The translations under genes were made by a program, and so were the position numbers. Shown here piece after piece: positions 35,163-45,752 of a DNA stretch of 64,000 bases (within the stretch, counting starts at the first letter, position 1; the number at the start of each line of letters is the position of its first letter). Source of the stretch: Chryseobacterium gleum (GTDB taxonomy: Bacteria > Bacteroidota > Bacteroidia > Flavobacteriales > Flavobacteriaceae); NCBI GenBank assembly GCA_945897915.1, contig CAMDGB010000004.1, positions 49,130 to 113,129 on the forward strand. The letters run 5' to 3'. The notes beneath the pieces were generated by a model. That model ran no database searches and was not told where the DNA came from. It saw only the letters and a list, made by a program, of their open reading frames with translations.

Positions 35163-35231
35163 GGGAACAGGACTCGAACCTGTGACCTTCGGGTTATGAG
35201 CCCGACGAGCTGCCTACTGCTCTATCCCGCG
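35159..35231 (-). tRNA. Initiator tRNA-fMet (anticodon CAT)
   Basis: A 73-nt cloverleaf without encoded CCA. The acceptor stem CGCGGGA pairs with TCCCGC, leaving a C1-T72 mismatch. The anticodon stem carries three consecutive G-C pairs (GGG/CCC) around CTCATAA. The T-arm reads GGTTCGAGTCC. The mismatch at 1-72 and the GGG/CCC run are the bacterial initiator hallmarks. Its own promoter lies upstream and its terminator directly downstream; the accessory block begins at its 3' end. Confidence 0.95.
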
Positions 35232-35295
35232 ATATATGTTTAACTCTTTTTTCTTTTTTGGTGAAGTAAGCAATATTTCATACCTAATTCTATTG

Positions 35296-35325
35296 CAAAT
35301 ATACAACCAATTTTGGTTCTGACAA
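35296..35325 (-). promoter_or_regulatory. Promoter of tRNA-fMet
   Basis: Minus strand: TTG (35325-35323), a 19-nt spacer, TATATTTG (35303-35296), about 65 nt before the tRNA 5' end. The remaining part of 35232-35476 shows only AT-rich DNA. Confidence 0.6.
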
Positions 35326-35476
35326 GTAAAACTTAAAAAAATATTAAACCATTATATATTAGCATTATTTTCAACAAATTAGAAAAGATTAAACAAAATA
35401 TAAAATTAGCAAAAGCGGAAATTATAATTCAAAAAATAAATTTTAAGTCTTAATTTTACATTTTAAAAATTTAAAA

Positions 35477-36229
35477 ATGAATTCAAAATTTATAATTGTA
35501 TTAGGGTTAACTTTTATACTTTCGACAGCATTTGCACAAAAAACAATTCATGGTCAAGCCAATTGGCTGGTCTATACAGGTCAATACAAACTAACCAACA
35601 AGTTTGGTGCGCATTTAGAAGTGCAATGGCGTGGTGACACTAATTTTGAGCAAAACAGACAGAATTTATTCCGAATTGGCGGCATATATTACTTAAACAA
35701 TCAAATTACTTTAAGCGCGGGTTACGGATTGATTAAAACTTTCAAACCTTCGTTAACTGATTTTTTTACAGAAAACAGAGCTTGGGAACAAATACAATAT
35801 AATCACAAATGGTCTGATAATAAGAATATAATTTTGAATCGTTTTCGTTTAGAACAGCGTTTTGTAGATAATATTATTTTAAATAGTGATGATGAAGTTG
35901 TAGTAGAAGCGACCAATTATCAAAATAGACTAAGATATTTGAATCGTAATTTATTTCATTTATTTAAATTTAATAATGAAAGAAACAAAGCGTATGCCAT
36001 TTTACAAGACGAATTTTTTTTTAATTTAGGAGACAATAAAGTAAATGCTAATTTCTTCGATCAAAACAGGCTTTTAATTGGTTTCGGAATTAATTATGAA
36101 GATACCATTCGGCTAGAAGTTGGTTATTTAAATCATTTGGTAACACCTGAAATTGGAAACAACATCATGAATCATAATGTTTCCATGAGTATAACGCATA
36201 ATTTAGATTACACGAATTCTATGAAGTAA
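35477..36229 (+). CDS. DUF2490 domain protein (predicted outer-membrane beta-barrel)
   Basis: 250 aa with a signal peptide (cleavage near STAFAQ) and a DUF2490 domain across the rest. The sequence alternates hydrophobic and polar residues with many aromatic strand ends (NLFRIGGIYYLNN, LSAGYGL, RLEVGYLNHLV), as expected for a small outer-membrane barrel. Function is unknown; some relatives are annotated with alginate or lipid metabolism, and I see no support for that here. It is a single gene, ended by a bidirectional terminator. Confidence 0.85.
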   Translation: MNSKFIIVLGLTFILSTAFAQKTIHGQANWLVYTGQYKLTNKFGAHLEVQWRGDTNFEQNRQNLFRIGGIYYLNNQITLSAGYGLIKTFKPSLTDFFTENRAWEQIQYNHKWSDNKNIILNRFRLEQRFVDNIILNSDDEVVVEATNYQNRLRYLNRNLFHLFKFNNERNKAYAILQDEFFFNLGDNKVNANFFDQNRLLIGFGINYEDTIRLEVGYLNHLVTPEIGNNIMNHNVSMSITHNLDYTNSMK

Positions 36230-36246
36230 TACAATTTCTAAAAAAC

Positions 36247-36282
36247 AAAAAACCGTCCCGATTGTATCGGGACGGTTTTTTT
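36247..36282. terminator. Bidirectional terminator between DUF2490 and groEL
   Basis: An 11-bp perfect stem AACCGTCCCGA (36251-36261) with TCGGGACGGTT (36267-36277) and A/T runs on both sides. A 14-nt tandem pair CGTAAATCTAAA(G/A)(T) follows near 36286-36315. Confidence 0.9.
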
Positions 36283-36320
36283 ATACTTCGTAAATCTAAA
36301 GTCGTAAATCTAAAATTAAA

Positions 36321-37949
<1,629 letters not shown>

Positions 37950-38043
37950 TTAATGTTTTAGACAGAAGGCTTTATGCTATACGCTAACCATCTGCTGTTA
38001 ATTATATATTGTTTAGTTAGAACTAATTGCTTATTGTTTAAAA

Positions 38044-38319
38044 CTATAATATTGCGTAAATTTCATCTTCACGCATAATTAGGTAATCTTTACCTTCATA
38101 TTTTAATTCTGTTCCAGCGTATTTACCATACAAAACGGTATCACCAATTTTAACAGTCATTGTATAATCGGTTTTTCCTGTTCCAACGGCAACAACAGTT
38201 CCTTTTTGAGGTTTTTCTTTTGCTGTATCTGGAATGATAATTCCTGAAGCAGTTGTTGTTTCTGCAGCAGACGGTTCAATCACTACTCGGTCTGCAATTG
38301 GTTTAATATTTAATGCCAT
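38044..38319 (-). CDS. groES: Co-chaperonin GroES
   Basis: 91-aa lid of the GroEL chamber. It starts [16 protein letters not shown] and contains the mobile loop region [19 protein letters not shown] and [18 protein letters not shown] elements. Normal length. Upstream lie two TAnnTTTG-type boxes on the minus strand (38397-38390, TAAATTTG, and 38381-38374, TAGTTTTG), either of which could be its promoter. Confidence 0.98.
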   Translation of the reverse strand: MALNIKPIADRVVIEPSAAETTTASGIIIPDTAKEKPQKGTVVAVGTGKTDYTMTVKIGDTVLYGKYAGTELKYEGKDYLIMREDEIYAIL

Positions 38320-38404
38320 AATAATATTGAATATGTTAGTTAGTGTGCTTTTTTATAGTTTCAGAAACTGTGCCAAAACTATTTTCTGACAAATTTACTT
38401 AAAA

Positions 38405-38434
38405 TAAAAATGCCAGCACTGACAGGCTGGCATT
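38405..38434 (-). terminator. Terminator after secG
   Basis: Stem AATGCCAGC (38409-38417) with GCTGGCATT (38426-38434), followed on the minus strand by TTTTATTTT. It closes the miaB-to-secG unit before groES. Confidence 0.85.
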
Positions 38435-38455
38435 ATATAGTATATGTTGCAAAAA

Positions 38456-38794
38456 TTATTTTGCAGAATCTGCTGGTTTAGAAGCAGGAGTTGTTGCTGA
38501 TTTAGCTGGCGCATCTTTAACAAGAGCCGGAGCTGCATTTTCGTCTACTAATTTAGAGCCACCTGTACCGTTATTGAAACTTAAAGTTGATAATAAAATT
38601 AGAACGATTAATGAACCGCCTAAAACCCAAGTTGTTTTTTCTAAAAAGTCGGTTGTGTTTTTGACACCTCCCATTTGACCGCCGCCACCAAAAGAAGAAG
38701 ATAAACCTCCACTCTTAGGATTTTGTACCATAATGGTTAAGATTAATAAAAAACATACGATGATGATTAGTGCTAAAAAAATTGTAAATGACAT
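38456..38794 (-). CDS. secG: Preprotein translocase subunit SecG
   Basis: Small inner-membrane subunit of SecYEG. Of 112 aa the first about 75 are the SecG core: helix 1 (about 3-23), the loop QNPKSGGLSSSFGGGGQMGG and helix 2 (about 55-73). The Ala/Pro/Lys-rich C-terminal tail is longer than in proteobacteria but usual in Bacteroidota. Last gene of the miaB unit; 10 nt after the TPR-like gene. Confidence 0.95.
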   Translation of the reverse strand: MSFTIFLALIIIVCFLLILTIMVQNPKSGGLSSSFGGGGQMGGVKNTTDFLEKTTWVLGGSLIVLILLSTLSFNNGTGGSKLVDENAAPALVKDAPAKSATTPASKPADSAK

Positions 38795-38804
38795 AACTTC
38801 TGTA

Positions 38805-39635
38805 TTAATTATTTTGTTGTAAAATTTTTATATTTTTTATTCGGTCTGCAAAGAAACTACTTTTTTCTGGATATTTCAAAATTAATATTTCATAAGCTTG
38901 TATGGCTTTGCTGTATTTTTTTTGTTCGAGATAAATTTGTGCCAACGTTTCTGTCATAATTGAAGAAGGCGTTTCGTTGCTTTTAGCAATATTTATTGGT
39001 ATAGACGTAGTATCTTTTACTTGTGAAATTTTAGGATTTAATTCGATAAACTTTTCTATTAAATCGAATTTTTTTTCCAATTCTGAAGATACTTTAATTT
39101 GTTTTTCAGTCTCTTTACGAACAATAGGTGCAATTTTGGCTAATTGAAGCCATTCTGAAAAAGAATGGGTTTCATTTTTATCAAATTGCAAGGGTTTACC
39201 AATTTCCAATGCTTCTTCTGCTTCTTTATTTGTTTCTTTTTGTTCCAAAACAGAAATTCTTTCTGTTACATTAATTGATTTTGAAATAGTATCTAAAATA
39301 ACTGGTCGATTTTCTTCTTCAACATATTCATAATCTGCCACAATTATACTCTGAATTTCCGCTTGATATTTATCATACACTTCCTGTTGAAAAATTTTAA
39401 AATCATCGGAAGTAATAAAATCAAACAATACGCTTCTATCTGTTGTGTGAGCAGCAGTTTTTTTCAATTCATAATTATACCTAAAACTCTCTTGATTATA
39501 TAGTCCTTTTAAATACAAAGCACGAGCACTTTGATAAAAAGGAAATTCATTTACAATAGTTTCTAATACTAACGTTTGTTTGTCGTTAATAGTTTTAGAA
39601 TTATTGAGTAGATTTATATAATCGTTTGTATTCAT
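38805..39635 (-). CDS. TPR-like protein of unknown function
   Basis: 276 aa, no signal peptide. The N-terminal part (about 1-100) is helical (DYINLLNNSKTINDKQTLVLE, FPFYQSARALYLKGL). The end (about 235-270) carries a TPR-like repeat (TLAQIYLEQKKYSKAIQAYEILILKYPEKSSFFADRI). The middle is charged and variable. It is a conserved neighbour between lptE and secG in flavobacteria, so an envelope or secretion-related role is plausible but unproven. Confidence 0.75.
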   Translation of the reverse strand: MNTNDYINLLNNSKTINDKQTLVLETIVNEFPFYQSARALYLKGLYNQESFRYNYELKKTAAHTTDRSVLFDFITSDDFKIFQQEVYDKYQAEIQSIIVADYEYVEEENRPVILDTISKSINVTERISVLEQKETNKEAEEALEIGKPLQFDKNETHSFSEWLQLAKIAPIVRKETEKQIKVSSELEKKFDLIEKFIELNPKISQVKDTTSIPINIAKSNETPSSIMTETLAQIYLEQKKYSKAIQAYEILILKYPEKSSFFADRIKNIKILQQNN

Positions 39636-39707
39636 TATTGTTTAGTGATTAGTGAATTGTAAATAGTGAGTAGACTTTGGACTAATCACTTTTTACTAAT
39701 TACTCGT

Positions 39708-40211
39708 TTACCATTTAGCCAAAGATTCATTAAAAATATCTAAAGTGATTCTTTCGTAAATTATTTCTAGTGCTTCATTTAAAACTGCAGATGGTAATAA
39801 ATTCGCATCATAATCGTGGAAAAATGAAAAACGTTTTTCGAAATTATCATCTTCTGAATTTTTGCTTGAATACCTCACATTTATGGTAATAGTCATCCTA
39901 TTTTGTGAGGATTGTTGGTTCGCATTAGATGCCATTGGTGTGATGCGATATTCTACAATTTCACCTTCATACAACAAATCACCTCCAGAAGTTACCAAAT
40001 CTAAATTGGTTTGATTCTGTATGGCGTTTTGTAATTTTTGTGTAAACGTTCGTTCGATACCTACCTCAACTATTTCAGCATTATTTTGAAAATAATTTAC
40101 CTGAAATGTTTTGGCATTAATTTTTCCTGTTCCTGTAAAGTTGTATTTTACGTTACAACTTACGAGAAAAAACAAGGTTAAAATTGTAACTATTTTATAT
40201 TTTAAGTTCAT
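39708..40211 (-). CDS. lptE: LPS-assembly lipoprotein LptE family protein (Bacteroidota type)
   Basis: A 167-aa lipoprotein (lipobox LVSC, Cys19) of the Bacteroidota LptE-like family: VKYNFTGTGKINAKTFQVNYF at the N-terminus, RTFTQKLQNAIQNQTNLDLV in the middle and a C-terminal LDIFNESLAKW. LptE plugs the LptD barrel that inserts LPS in the outer membrane. The assignment rests on the opening and the typical gene neighbourhood (miaB - sigma-54 activator - lptE - TPR - secG). Confidence 0.82.
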   Translation of the reverse strand: MNLKYKIVTILTLFFLVSCNVKYNFTGTGKINAKTFQVNYFQNNAEIVEVGIERTFTQKLQNAIQNQTNLDLVTSGGDLLYEGEIVEYRITPMASNANQQSSQNRMTITINVRYSSKNSEDDNFEKRFSFFHDYDANLLPSAVLNEALEIIYERITLDIFNESLAKW

Positions 40212-40227
40212 ATTTTAAATTCTAAAA

Positions 40228-41496
40228 CTACAAATCAAATTGTTTTATTTTTCTATATAATGTTCTTTCAGATATTCCTAATTCATCTGCAGCTGCTTTT
40301 CTTTTTCCTTTATTTTTTTCTAATGATTTTATAATTAATTCTATTTCCTTGGCTTCTAAACTTAGTGTTTCCACTTCGTCTATGGCTTCGGTATATAAAT
40401 AATTATTATTAAAATCGTCATCATCATCAAACTCTTCTTGCTCAATTTCTTCTTCAACAGGTAAAGATTTTCTTTTTATTTCTTGTTCAAAAATAGTGTT
40501 TTTTTCTTCAGAATTTCCATAAATTTTTTGAATAAGTGATTTGTTATTTTCTTGAACTTTAGCGTTTTCATTTTGCATTAGTTCTAGAGTAAGTTTTTTT
40601 AAATCATTTAGGTCGCTTTTCATATCAAAAAGTACTTTGTACAAAATTTCGCGCTCATTACTAAAATCGGAAGTGTTTTTTTTCTCTCCAACCACTTGTA
40701 ACGAATTGCTTTCCATATTTGGCAAATACGATTTTAAAGACGTTAATGAGATATCTCTGTTGGTTTCCAATACCGAAATTTGTTCTGCAGAATTTCGTAA
40801 TTGCCTGATATTTCCACTCCAACGATAATGCAATAAATAATTTATAGCATCATCAGATAATTTAATTGGAGGCATTTTGTATTTGTGTGCAAAATCGGCA
40901 GCAAACTTGCGAAACAACAAGTGAATATCTTCTTTTCTTTCGCGTAAAGCGGGTAAATTAATCTCAACGGTGCTTAAACGATAATATAAATCTTCTCTAA
41001 ATTTTCCTTTTTCAATAGCTTCTAACAAGTTTACGTTAGTAGCTGCAACAATTCGTACATTGGTTTTTTGCACTTGAGAAGAACCTACTTTAATAAATTC
41101 GCCATTTTCTAATACTCTTAATAAACGTACTTGCGTGGTTAATGGCAATTCGCCCACTTCATCTAAAAAAATAGTTCCGCCATTGGCTACTTCAAAATAC
41201 CCTTCACGAGTTCCTGTAGCCCCTGTAAACGAACCTTTTTCGTGTCCAAAAAGCTCTGAATCAATGGTTCCTTCTGGAATGGCACCACAGTTAACTGCAA
41301 TGTATTTTCCGTGTTTTCTGTGCGATAAAGAGTGAATTATTTTAGGAATACTTTCTTTTCCCACTCCACTTTCTCCAGTTACCAATACAGAAATGTCTGT
41401 AGGAGCAACCTGAATGGCTTTTTCTACGGCACGATTGAGTTTTGGATCGTTTCCAATAATCTCAAAGCGTTGTTTTATGTTTTGAACTGATTCCAT
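40228..41496 (-). CDS. Sigma-54-dependent transcriptional activator (no receiver domain)
   Basis: 422 aa. The AAA+ domain starts almost at residue 10: Walker A GESGVGKE (41-48), the sigma-54 contact loop GSFTGA (88-93, a known variant of GAFTGA), Walker B in GGTIFLDEVGEL and the arginine-finger region. A C-terminal Fis-type HTH (about 388-420, RKAAADELGISERTLYRKI) binds DNA. A long acidic linker (about 270-380) separates them. With no N-terminal sensor, control must come through other proteins or through expression. Fifth-from-last in a conserved cluster; starts 27 nt after miaB ends. Confidence 0.93.
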   Translation of the reverse strand: MESVQNIKQRFEIIGNDPKLNRAVEKAIQVAPTDISVLVTGESGVGKESIPKIIHSLSHRKHGKYIAVNCGAIPEGTIDSELFGHEKGSFTGATGTREGYFEVANGGTIFLDEVGELPLTTQVRLLRVLENGEFIKVGSSQVQKTNVRIVAATNVNLLEAIEKGKFREDLYYRLSTVEINLPALRERKEDIHLLFRKFAADFAHKYKMPPIKLSDDAINYLLHYRWSGNIRQLRNSAEQISVLETNRDISLTSLKSYLPNMESNSLQVVGEKKNTSDFSNEREILYKVLFDMKSDLNDLKKLTLELMQNENAKVQENNKSLIQKIYGNSEEKNTIFEQEIKRKSLPVEEEIEQEEFDDDDDFNNNYLYTEAIDEVETLSLEAKEIELIIKSLEKNKGKRKAAADELGISERTLYRKIKQFDL

Positions 41497-41523
41497 TTTT
41501 TAATTATTTTGCCACAGATTATA

Positions 41524-42978
41524 CTAATTCATAATTTCTGAATGCCCAACAGCTTCCCCTATTAATGTTCCGCTGGTGCAATCTGATATTTTTACTAATA
41601 CAAAATCGCCAGGTTTATAATTTTCTTTTGGAAAAACCACCACTGTACTTTGTGAATTTCTGCCACTCCACTGTTTGTCTGAACGTTTTGAGTCTTTTTC
41701 TATCAATACTTCAACTGTTTGACCGATAAAACGTTGTGTGCGTTCTAGAGCTATACGTTGTTGTAAATCGATAATTTCATTTAATCTGCGTTTCTTTATT
41801 GCTTCTGGTATATCGTCTTCCATTTTTCTGGCGGCTAAAGTTCCTGGTCTTTCAGAATAAGCAAACATAAATCCAAAATCGTATTTTACATATTCTAACA
41901 AACTCAATGTGTCTTGATGATCTGCTTCTGTTTCTGTTGGAAAACCAGCGATAATATCTTGTGAAAGAGAGATGTCTGGAATAATTTTATATATAGTATC
42001 TATTAATGCAATATATTCTTCACGTGTATGTTGGCGGTTCATTTCTTTTAAAATTCTGGTACTTCCGCTCTGAACGGGTAAATGAATGTAATTGCAAATA
42101 TTATGGTGTTTGGCCATAACCTCAATTACTTCAATATGCATATCTTGTGGATTTGAAGTAGAGAAACGAAAACGCATTTTTGGAAATTGCGTCGCACATC
42201 TTTCTAACAATTGAGCAAAATCTACTGAAGTGGCTTTTTGCATTTCGCTAGCTTTTTCAAAGTCTTTTTTCAAACCACCACCGTACCAAAGGTAACTGTC
42301 TACATTCTGACCCAGTAAAGTCACTTCTTTGAAACCTTTACGCCATAAATCAGCAATTTCTTCAATGATACTTTCTGGTTCTCGACTACGTTCTCTTCCT
42401 CGAGTAAAAGGTACAACGCAAAAAGTGCACATATTATCACAACCGCGTGTAATAGATACAAAAGCTGTAATTCCGTTACTACTTAAACGCACTGGAGAAA
42501 TATCTGCATAAGTTTCTTCACGGGAAAGAATAACATTTATGGCATCACGACCGTCTTCAACTTCTTTCAATAAATTCGGTATATCTTTGTAAGCATCCGG
42601 TCCTACAACCATATCTACAATTTTTTCTTCGTCTAAAAACTTTTCTTTTAATCGTTCTGCCATACATCCTAAAACACCAACCTTCATTTTCGGGTTGATA
42701 TCGCGTTTTATGGCATTATATACTTGTAATCGTTTACGAATAGTTACTTCTGCTTTATCTCTTATAGAACACGTATTTACTAAAACCAAATCTGCTTCTT
42801 CTAAAACTTGAGTAGTATTATAACCTTCATTTGCCAAAATAGAAGCCACAACTTCGCTATCCGCAAAGTTCATTTGACAACCATAACTTTCTATAAATAA
42901 CTTTTTTTGGTTGCCTTGCTTTGTATCCAAAACCATTGAAGTGCCTTGTTTACTTTCTTCTACAATCTTTTCTTCCAT
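41524..42978 (-). CDS. miaB: tRNA-2-methylthio-N6-dimethylallyladenosine synthase MiaB
   Basis: Radical-SAM methylthiotransferase modifying A37 of tRNAs reading UNN codons. The 484 aa contain the N-terminal UPF0004 domain (IESYGCQMNFADSEVV) with its cluster cysteines, the radical-SAM motif CDNMCTFC, and the C-terminal TRAM domain (about 415-480). First gene of the unit with the sigma-54 activator, lptE, the TPR gene and secG, with its own good promoter. Confidence 0.97.
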   Translation of the reverse strand: MEEKIVEESKQGTSMVLDTKQGNQKKLFIESYGCQMNFADSEVVASILANEGYNTTQVLEEADLVLVNTCSIRDKAEVTIRKRLQVYNAIKRDINPKMKVGVLGCMAERLKEKFLDEEKIVDMVVGPDAYKDIPNLLKEVEDGRDAINVILSREETYADISPVRLSSNGITAFVSITRGCDNMCTFCVVPFTRGRERSREPESIIEEIADLWRKGFKEVTLLGQNVDSYLWYGGGLKKDFEKASEMQKATSVDFAQLLERCATQFPKMRFRFSTSNPQDMHIEVIEVMAKHHNICNYIHLPVQSGSTRILKEMNRQHTREEYIALIDTIYKIIPDISLSQDIIAGFPTETEADHQDTLSLLEYVKYDFGFMFAYSERPGTLAARKMEDDIPEAIKKRRLNEIIDLQQRIALERTQRFIGQTVEVLIEKDSKRSDKQWSGRNSQSTVVVFPKENYKPGDFVLVKISDCTSGTLIGEAVGHSEIMN

Positions 42979-43031
42979 AAACGGTATTATAATTTTATTT
43001 TCGAAAACTGTTTTTTCAAAAATTCAGAAAG

Positions 43032-43064
43032 CAAAGATAGTACTAAAATTCAATATCTGCCAAA
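43032..43064 (-). promoter_or_regulatory. Promoter of the miaB unit
   Basis: Minus strand: TTTG (43064-43061), a 21-nt spacer, TATCTTTG (43039-43032), about 54 nt before the miaB ATG. Confidence 0.65.
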
Positions 43065-43166
43065 TTGTCAGCGTCAGTTTAACAAAAATTTAGAATTATT
43101 TAGTTTATCCAAAAAAAGTAATTATCAAAAAAACTACTCCTATATATATTAATCAAAAAAAAAATA

Positions 43167-43174
43167 TACTTTTG
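43167..43174 (+). promoter_or_regulatory. -7 box of topA
   Basis: TACTTTTG matches TAnnTTTG 13 nt before the topA ATG at 43188; a -33 TTG at normal distance is not clear. Confidence 0.45.
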
Positions 43175-43187
43175 CCAAATCAAATAA

Positions 43188-45695
43188 ATGAAAATGGCAA
43201 AGAATTTAGTTATCGTGGAGTCACCTGCAAAGGCAAAAACCATTGAAAAATTTTTAGGTGCAGATTTCCAAGTGGAATCAAGTTACGGACACATTGCCGA
43301 TTTACCTTCAAAGGAAATTGGTGTAGATGTAAATGATAACTTTAAACCTAAATATGAGGTATCTCCAGATAAAAAAGCGTTAGTTAAAAAACTAAAAGAC
43401 TTATCTAAAAAAGCAGATATGGTTTGGCTAGCTTCCGATGAGGACCGAGAAGGAGAAGCCATTTCTTGGCATTTAGCAGAAGAATTAAAATTAGATCCAG
43501 CCAAAACAAAACGTATCGTTTTTCACGAAATTACCAAAACTGCCATTTTAAAAGCGATTGAAAATCCGAGAGATATTAATTATAATTTAGTAAACGCACA
43601 ACAAGCCCGAAGAGTTTTAGACCGTTTAGTGGGTTACGAATTGTCTCCCGTACTTTGGAAAAAAGTAAAAGGTGGTTTATCTGCTGGACGTGTACAATCT
43701 GTTTCTGTTCGTTTAATTGTAGAGCGTGAACGTGAAATTCAGAATTTTAAAGCTGTTGGCAGTTATTCTATTAGCGCCGAATTTACAAATGAAGCAGGAA
43801 AAACAGTAAAAGCCAAACTAAATAAAAATTTCAACACAAAAGAAGAAGCACAACAATTTTTAGAAAAAAATATTGCTGCCGATTTTAAGGTAGCCGATTT
43901 AGAAACAAAACCAACGAAAAAATCGCCTACAGCACCATTTACGACTTCTACGTTACAACAAGAAGCTGCACGCAAATTGTACTTACCTGTTGGAATTACG
44001 ATGCAAATTGCTCAACGTTTATACGAAGCCGGTTTAATAACTTATATGAGAACGGATAGTGTAAACCTTTCTCAAGATGCCATGGCTGCTGCACAAGCCG
44101 AAATTACTTCGTATTTCGGAGCTGCATATAGTAAACCAAGAAATTATAATACAAAATCTAAAGGTGCTCAAGAAGCGCACGAAGCCATTCGTCCGACAGA
44201 TATGAGTCGTCATACCGTTGACATTGACAGAGACCAAGCCCGTTTATATGACTTGATTTGGAAACGTACTTTGGCCTCGCAAATGAGTGATGCGCAACTG
44301 GAACGAACCAACGTAAAAATTACTGCAAATACGCATGATGATTACTTTTCTGCAACGGGTGAAGTAATTAAATTTGATGGTTTTTTAAAAGTATATTTGG
44401 AAGGAAATGATGACGATGATGAAGAACAAGAAGGCCTGTTACCCGCATTAAAAGTGAACGAAAAGCTTGCCAATAAATTTATTACTGCAACAGAACGATT
44501 TACTCGTCCTGCAAGTAGATATACTGAAGCATCACTTGTAAAAAAATTAGAAGAATTAGGAATTGGTCGTCCTTCTACATATGCGCCAACTATTTCTACA
44601 ATTATCAACAGAAATTATGTTGAAAAAGGAAGTTTTGAAGGAACAGAAAGAAAATACGAACAATTAACCTTAGTGGGTAAAGAAATAAAATCGCAAATTT
44701 TAAAAGAAAATTCAGGTTCCGACAAAGGCAAATTAGTGCCAACAGATATTGGTGGAATTGTAACTGACTTTTTAGTGAAAAATTTTGAAAGCATTTTAGA
44801 TTATAATTTCACTGCTAAAGTAGAACAAGATTTTGATGAAATTGCTGCTGGAAACGAAGATTGGCATAAAATGATGCGGAACTTTTACGATCATTTTCAT
44901 CCAATAGTAACAAAAGTGGAAACAACTGCAGAACGCGAATCTGGAGAACGAATTTTAGGTACCGATCCAAAAACGGGAAAACCAGTAAGTGTTCGATTAG
45001 GAAAATATGGTGCAATGGCTCAAATTGGTGCTATTGATGATGAAGTGAAACAATTTGCAAGTTTAAGAAGCGAACAAAACTTAAGTAATATAACATTAGA
45101 GGAAGTTTTAAATTTATTTTTATTGCCAAAATCTTTAGGAACTTATAAAGGCGAAGAAATAGAAGTGAACAATGGACGTTTTGGACCTTACGTGAAATTT
45201 GGAACGCAATTTATTTCATTAGCCAAAGGTGAAGAACCATTAGACGTTACAATGGATAGAGCTATCGAATTAATCGATGAAAAAACCAAAGCAGACGCTC
45301 CAATTGCTACTTACGATAATTTTCCAGTGCAAAAAGGCGTAGGCCGATTTGGACCTTTCTTAAAATGGAATGGTATTTTTATCAATGTGAGTAAAAAATA
45401 CAACTTTGATAATTTATCGCAAGCAGATATCAACGAATTAATTGAAGACAAACAACAAAAAGAAATTGAAAAAGTACTTCATTATTGGAAAGAAGACGGT
45501 ATAAAAGTAGAAAAAGCACGTTGGGGAAGATCTGTAATTACAAAAGGAAAAATTAAAATTGAATTAAGTAAAGATATAGATGCTACAAAATTAACTCTTG
45601 AAACAGTAAAAGAGATGATTGAAAAGAAAACGCCCGCAAAAAAATCAACTGCAAAAAAAGCTGCTGTAAAAAAAACCGTAGCAAAAAAGAAATAA
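43188..45695 (+). CDS. topA: DNA topoisomerase I (type IA)
   Basis: Relaxes negative supercoils. The 835 aa comprise a TOPRIM domain (LVIVESPAKAKTIEKFLG, then SDEDREGEAI), the toroid with the active-site Tyr in LITYMRTDSVNLS, and a C-terminal region with topoisomerase repeat units that lack the zinc-finger cysteines of E. coli TopA. A Lys/Ala-rich tail (KKTPAKKSTAKKAAVKK) probably adds unspecific DNA binding. A second in-frame ATG at 43194 is an equally good start. Confidence 0.97.
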   Translation: MKMAKNLVIVESPAKAKTIEKFLGADFQVESSYGHIADLPSKEIGVDVNDNFKPKYEVSPDKKALVKKLKDLSKKADMVWLASDEDREGEAISWHLAEELKLDPAKTKRIVFHEITKTAILKAIENPRDINYNLVNAQQARRVLDRLVGYELSPVLWKKVKGGLSAGRVQSVSVRLIVEREREIQNFKAVGSYSISAEFTNEAGKTVKAKLNKNFNTKEEAQQFLEKNIAADFKVADLETKPTKKSPTAPFTTSTLQQEAARKLYLPVGITMQIAQRLYEAGLITYMRTDSVNLSQDAMAAAQAEITSYFGAAYSKPRNYNTKSKGAQEAHEAIRPTDMSRHTVDIDRDQARLYDLIWKRTLASQMSDAQLERTNVKITANTHDDYFSATGEVIKFDGFLKVYLEGNDDDDEEQEGLLPALKVNEKLANKFITATERFTRPASRYTEASLVKKLEELGIGRPSTYAPTISTIINRNYVEKGSFEGTERKYEQLTLVGKEIKSQILKENSGSDKGKLVPTDIGGIVTDFLVKNFESILDYNFTAKVEQDFDEIAAGNEDWHKMMRNFYDHFHPIVTKVETTAERESGERILGTDPKTGKPVSVRLGKYGAMAQIGAIDDEVKQFASLRSEQNLSNITLEEVLNLFLLPKSLGTYKGEEIEVNNGRFGPYVKFGTQFISLAKGEEPLDVTMDRAIELIDEKTKADAPIATYDNFPVQKGVGRFGPFLKWNGIFINVSKKYNFDNLSQADINELIEDKQQKEIEKVLHYWKEDGIKVEKARWGRSVITKGKIKIELSKDIDATKLTLETVKEMIEKKTPAKKSTAKKAAVKKTVAKKK

Positions 45696-45709
45696 TATAA
45701 GTATTTGTA

Positions 45710-45730
45710 ATTCTGAACTTTTTTCAGAAT
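45710..45730. repeat. Hairpin related to the dispersed CTGAA/TTCAG element
   Basis: ATTCTGAA (45710-45717) and TTCAGAAT (45723-45730) with a 5-nt loop, just after topA. It resembles the inner hairpins of the element at 14464-14592 and may act as a weak terminator; no clear T-run follows. Confidence 0.45.
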
Positions 45731-45752
45731 CCAATAAATTTAAAAATAATTT

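Noticed and set aside
23600..35200. Known defence system (BREX, CBASS, CRISPR, toxin-antitoxin)
   Set aside because: None of the marker genes (pglZ, CD-NTase, cas genes, recognisable toxin pairs) and no repeat-spacer array are present; the defence idea rests only on the nuclease, TerB and SPFH domains.
36286..36315. Tandem CGTAAATCTAAA copies as a regulatory repeat
   Set aside because: Only two copies, directly after a terminator, in sequence typical of neutral flavobacterial spacers.
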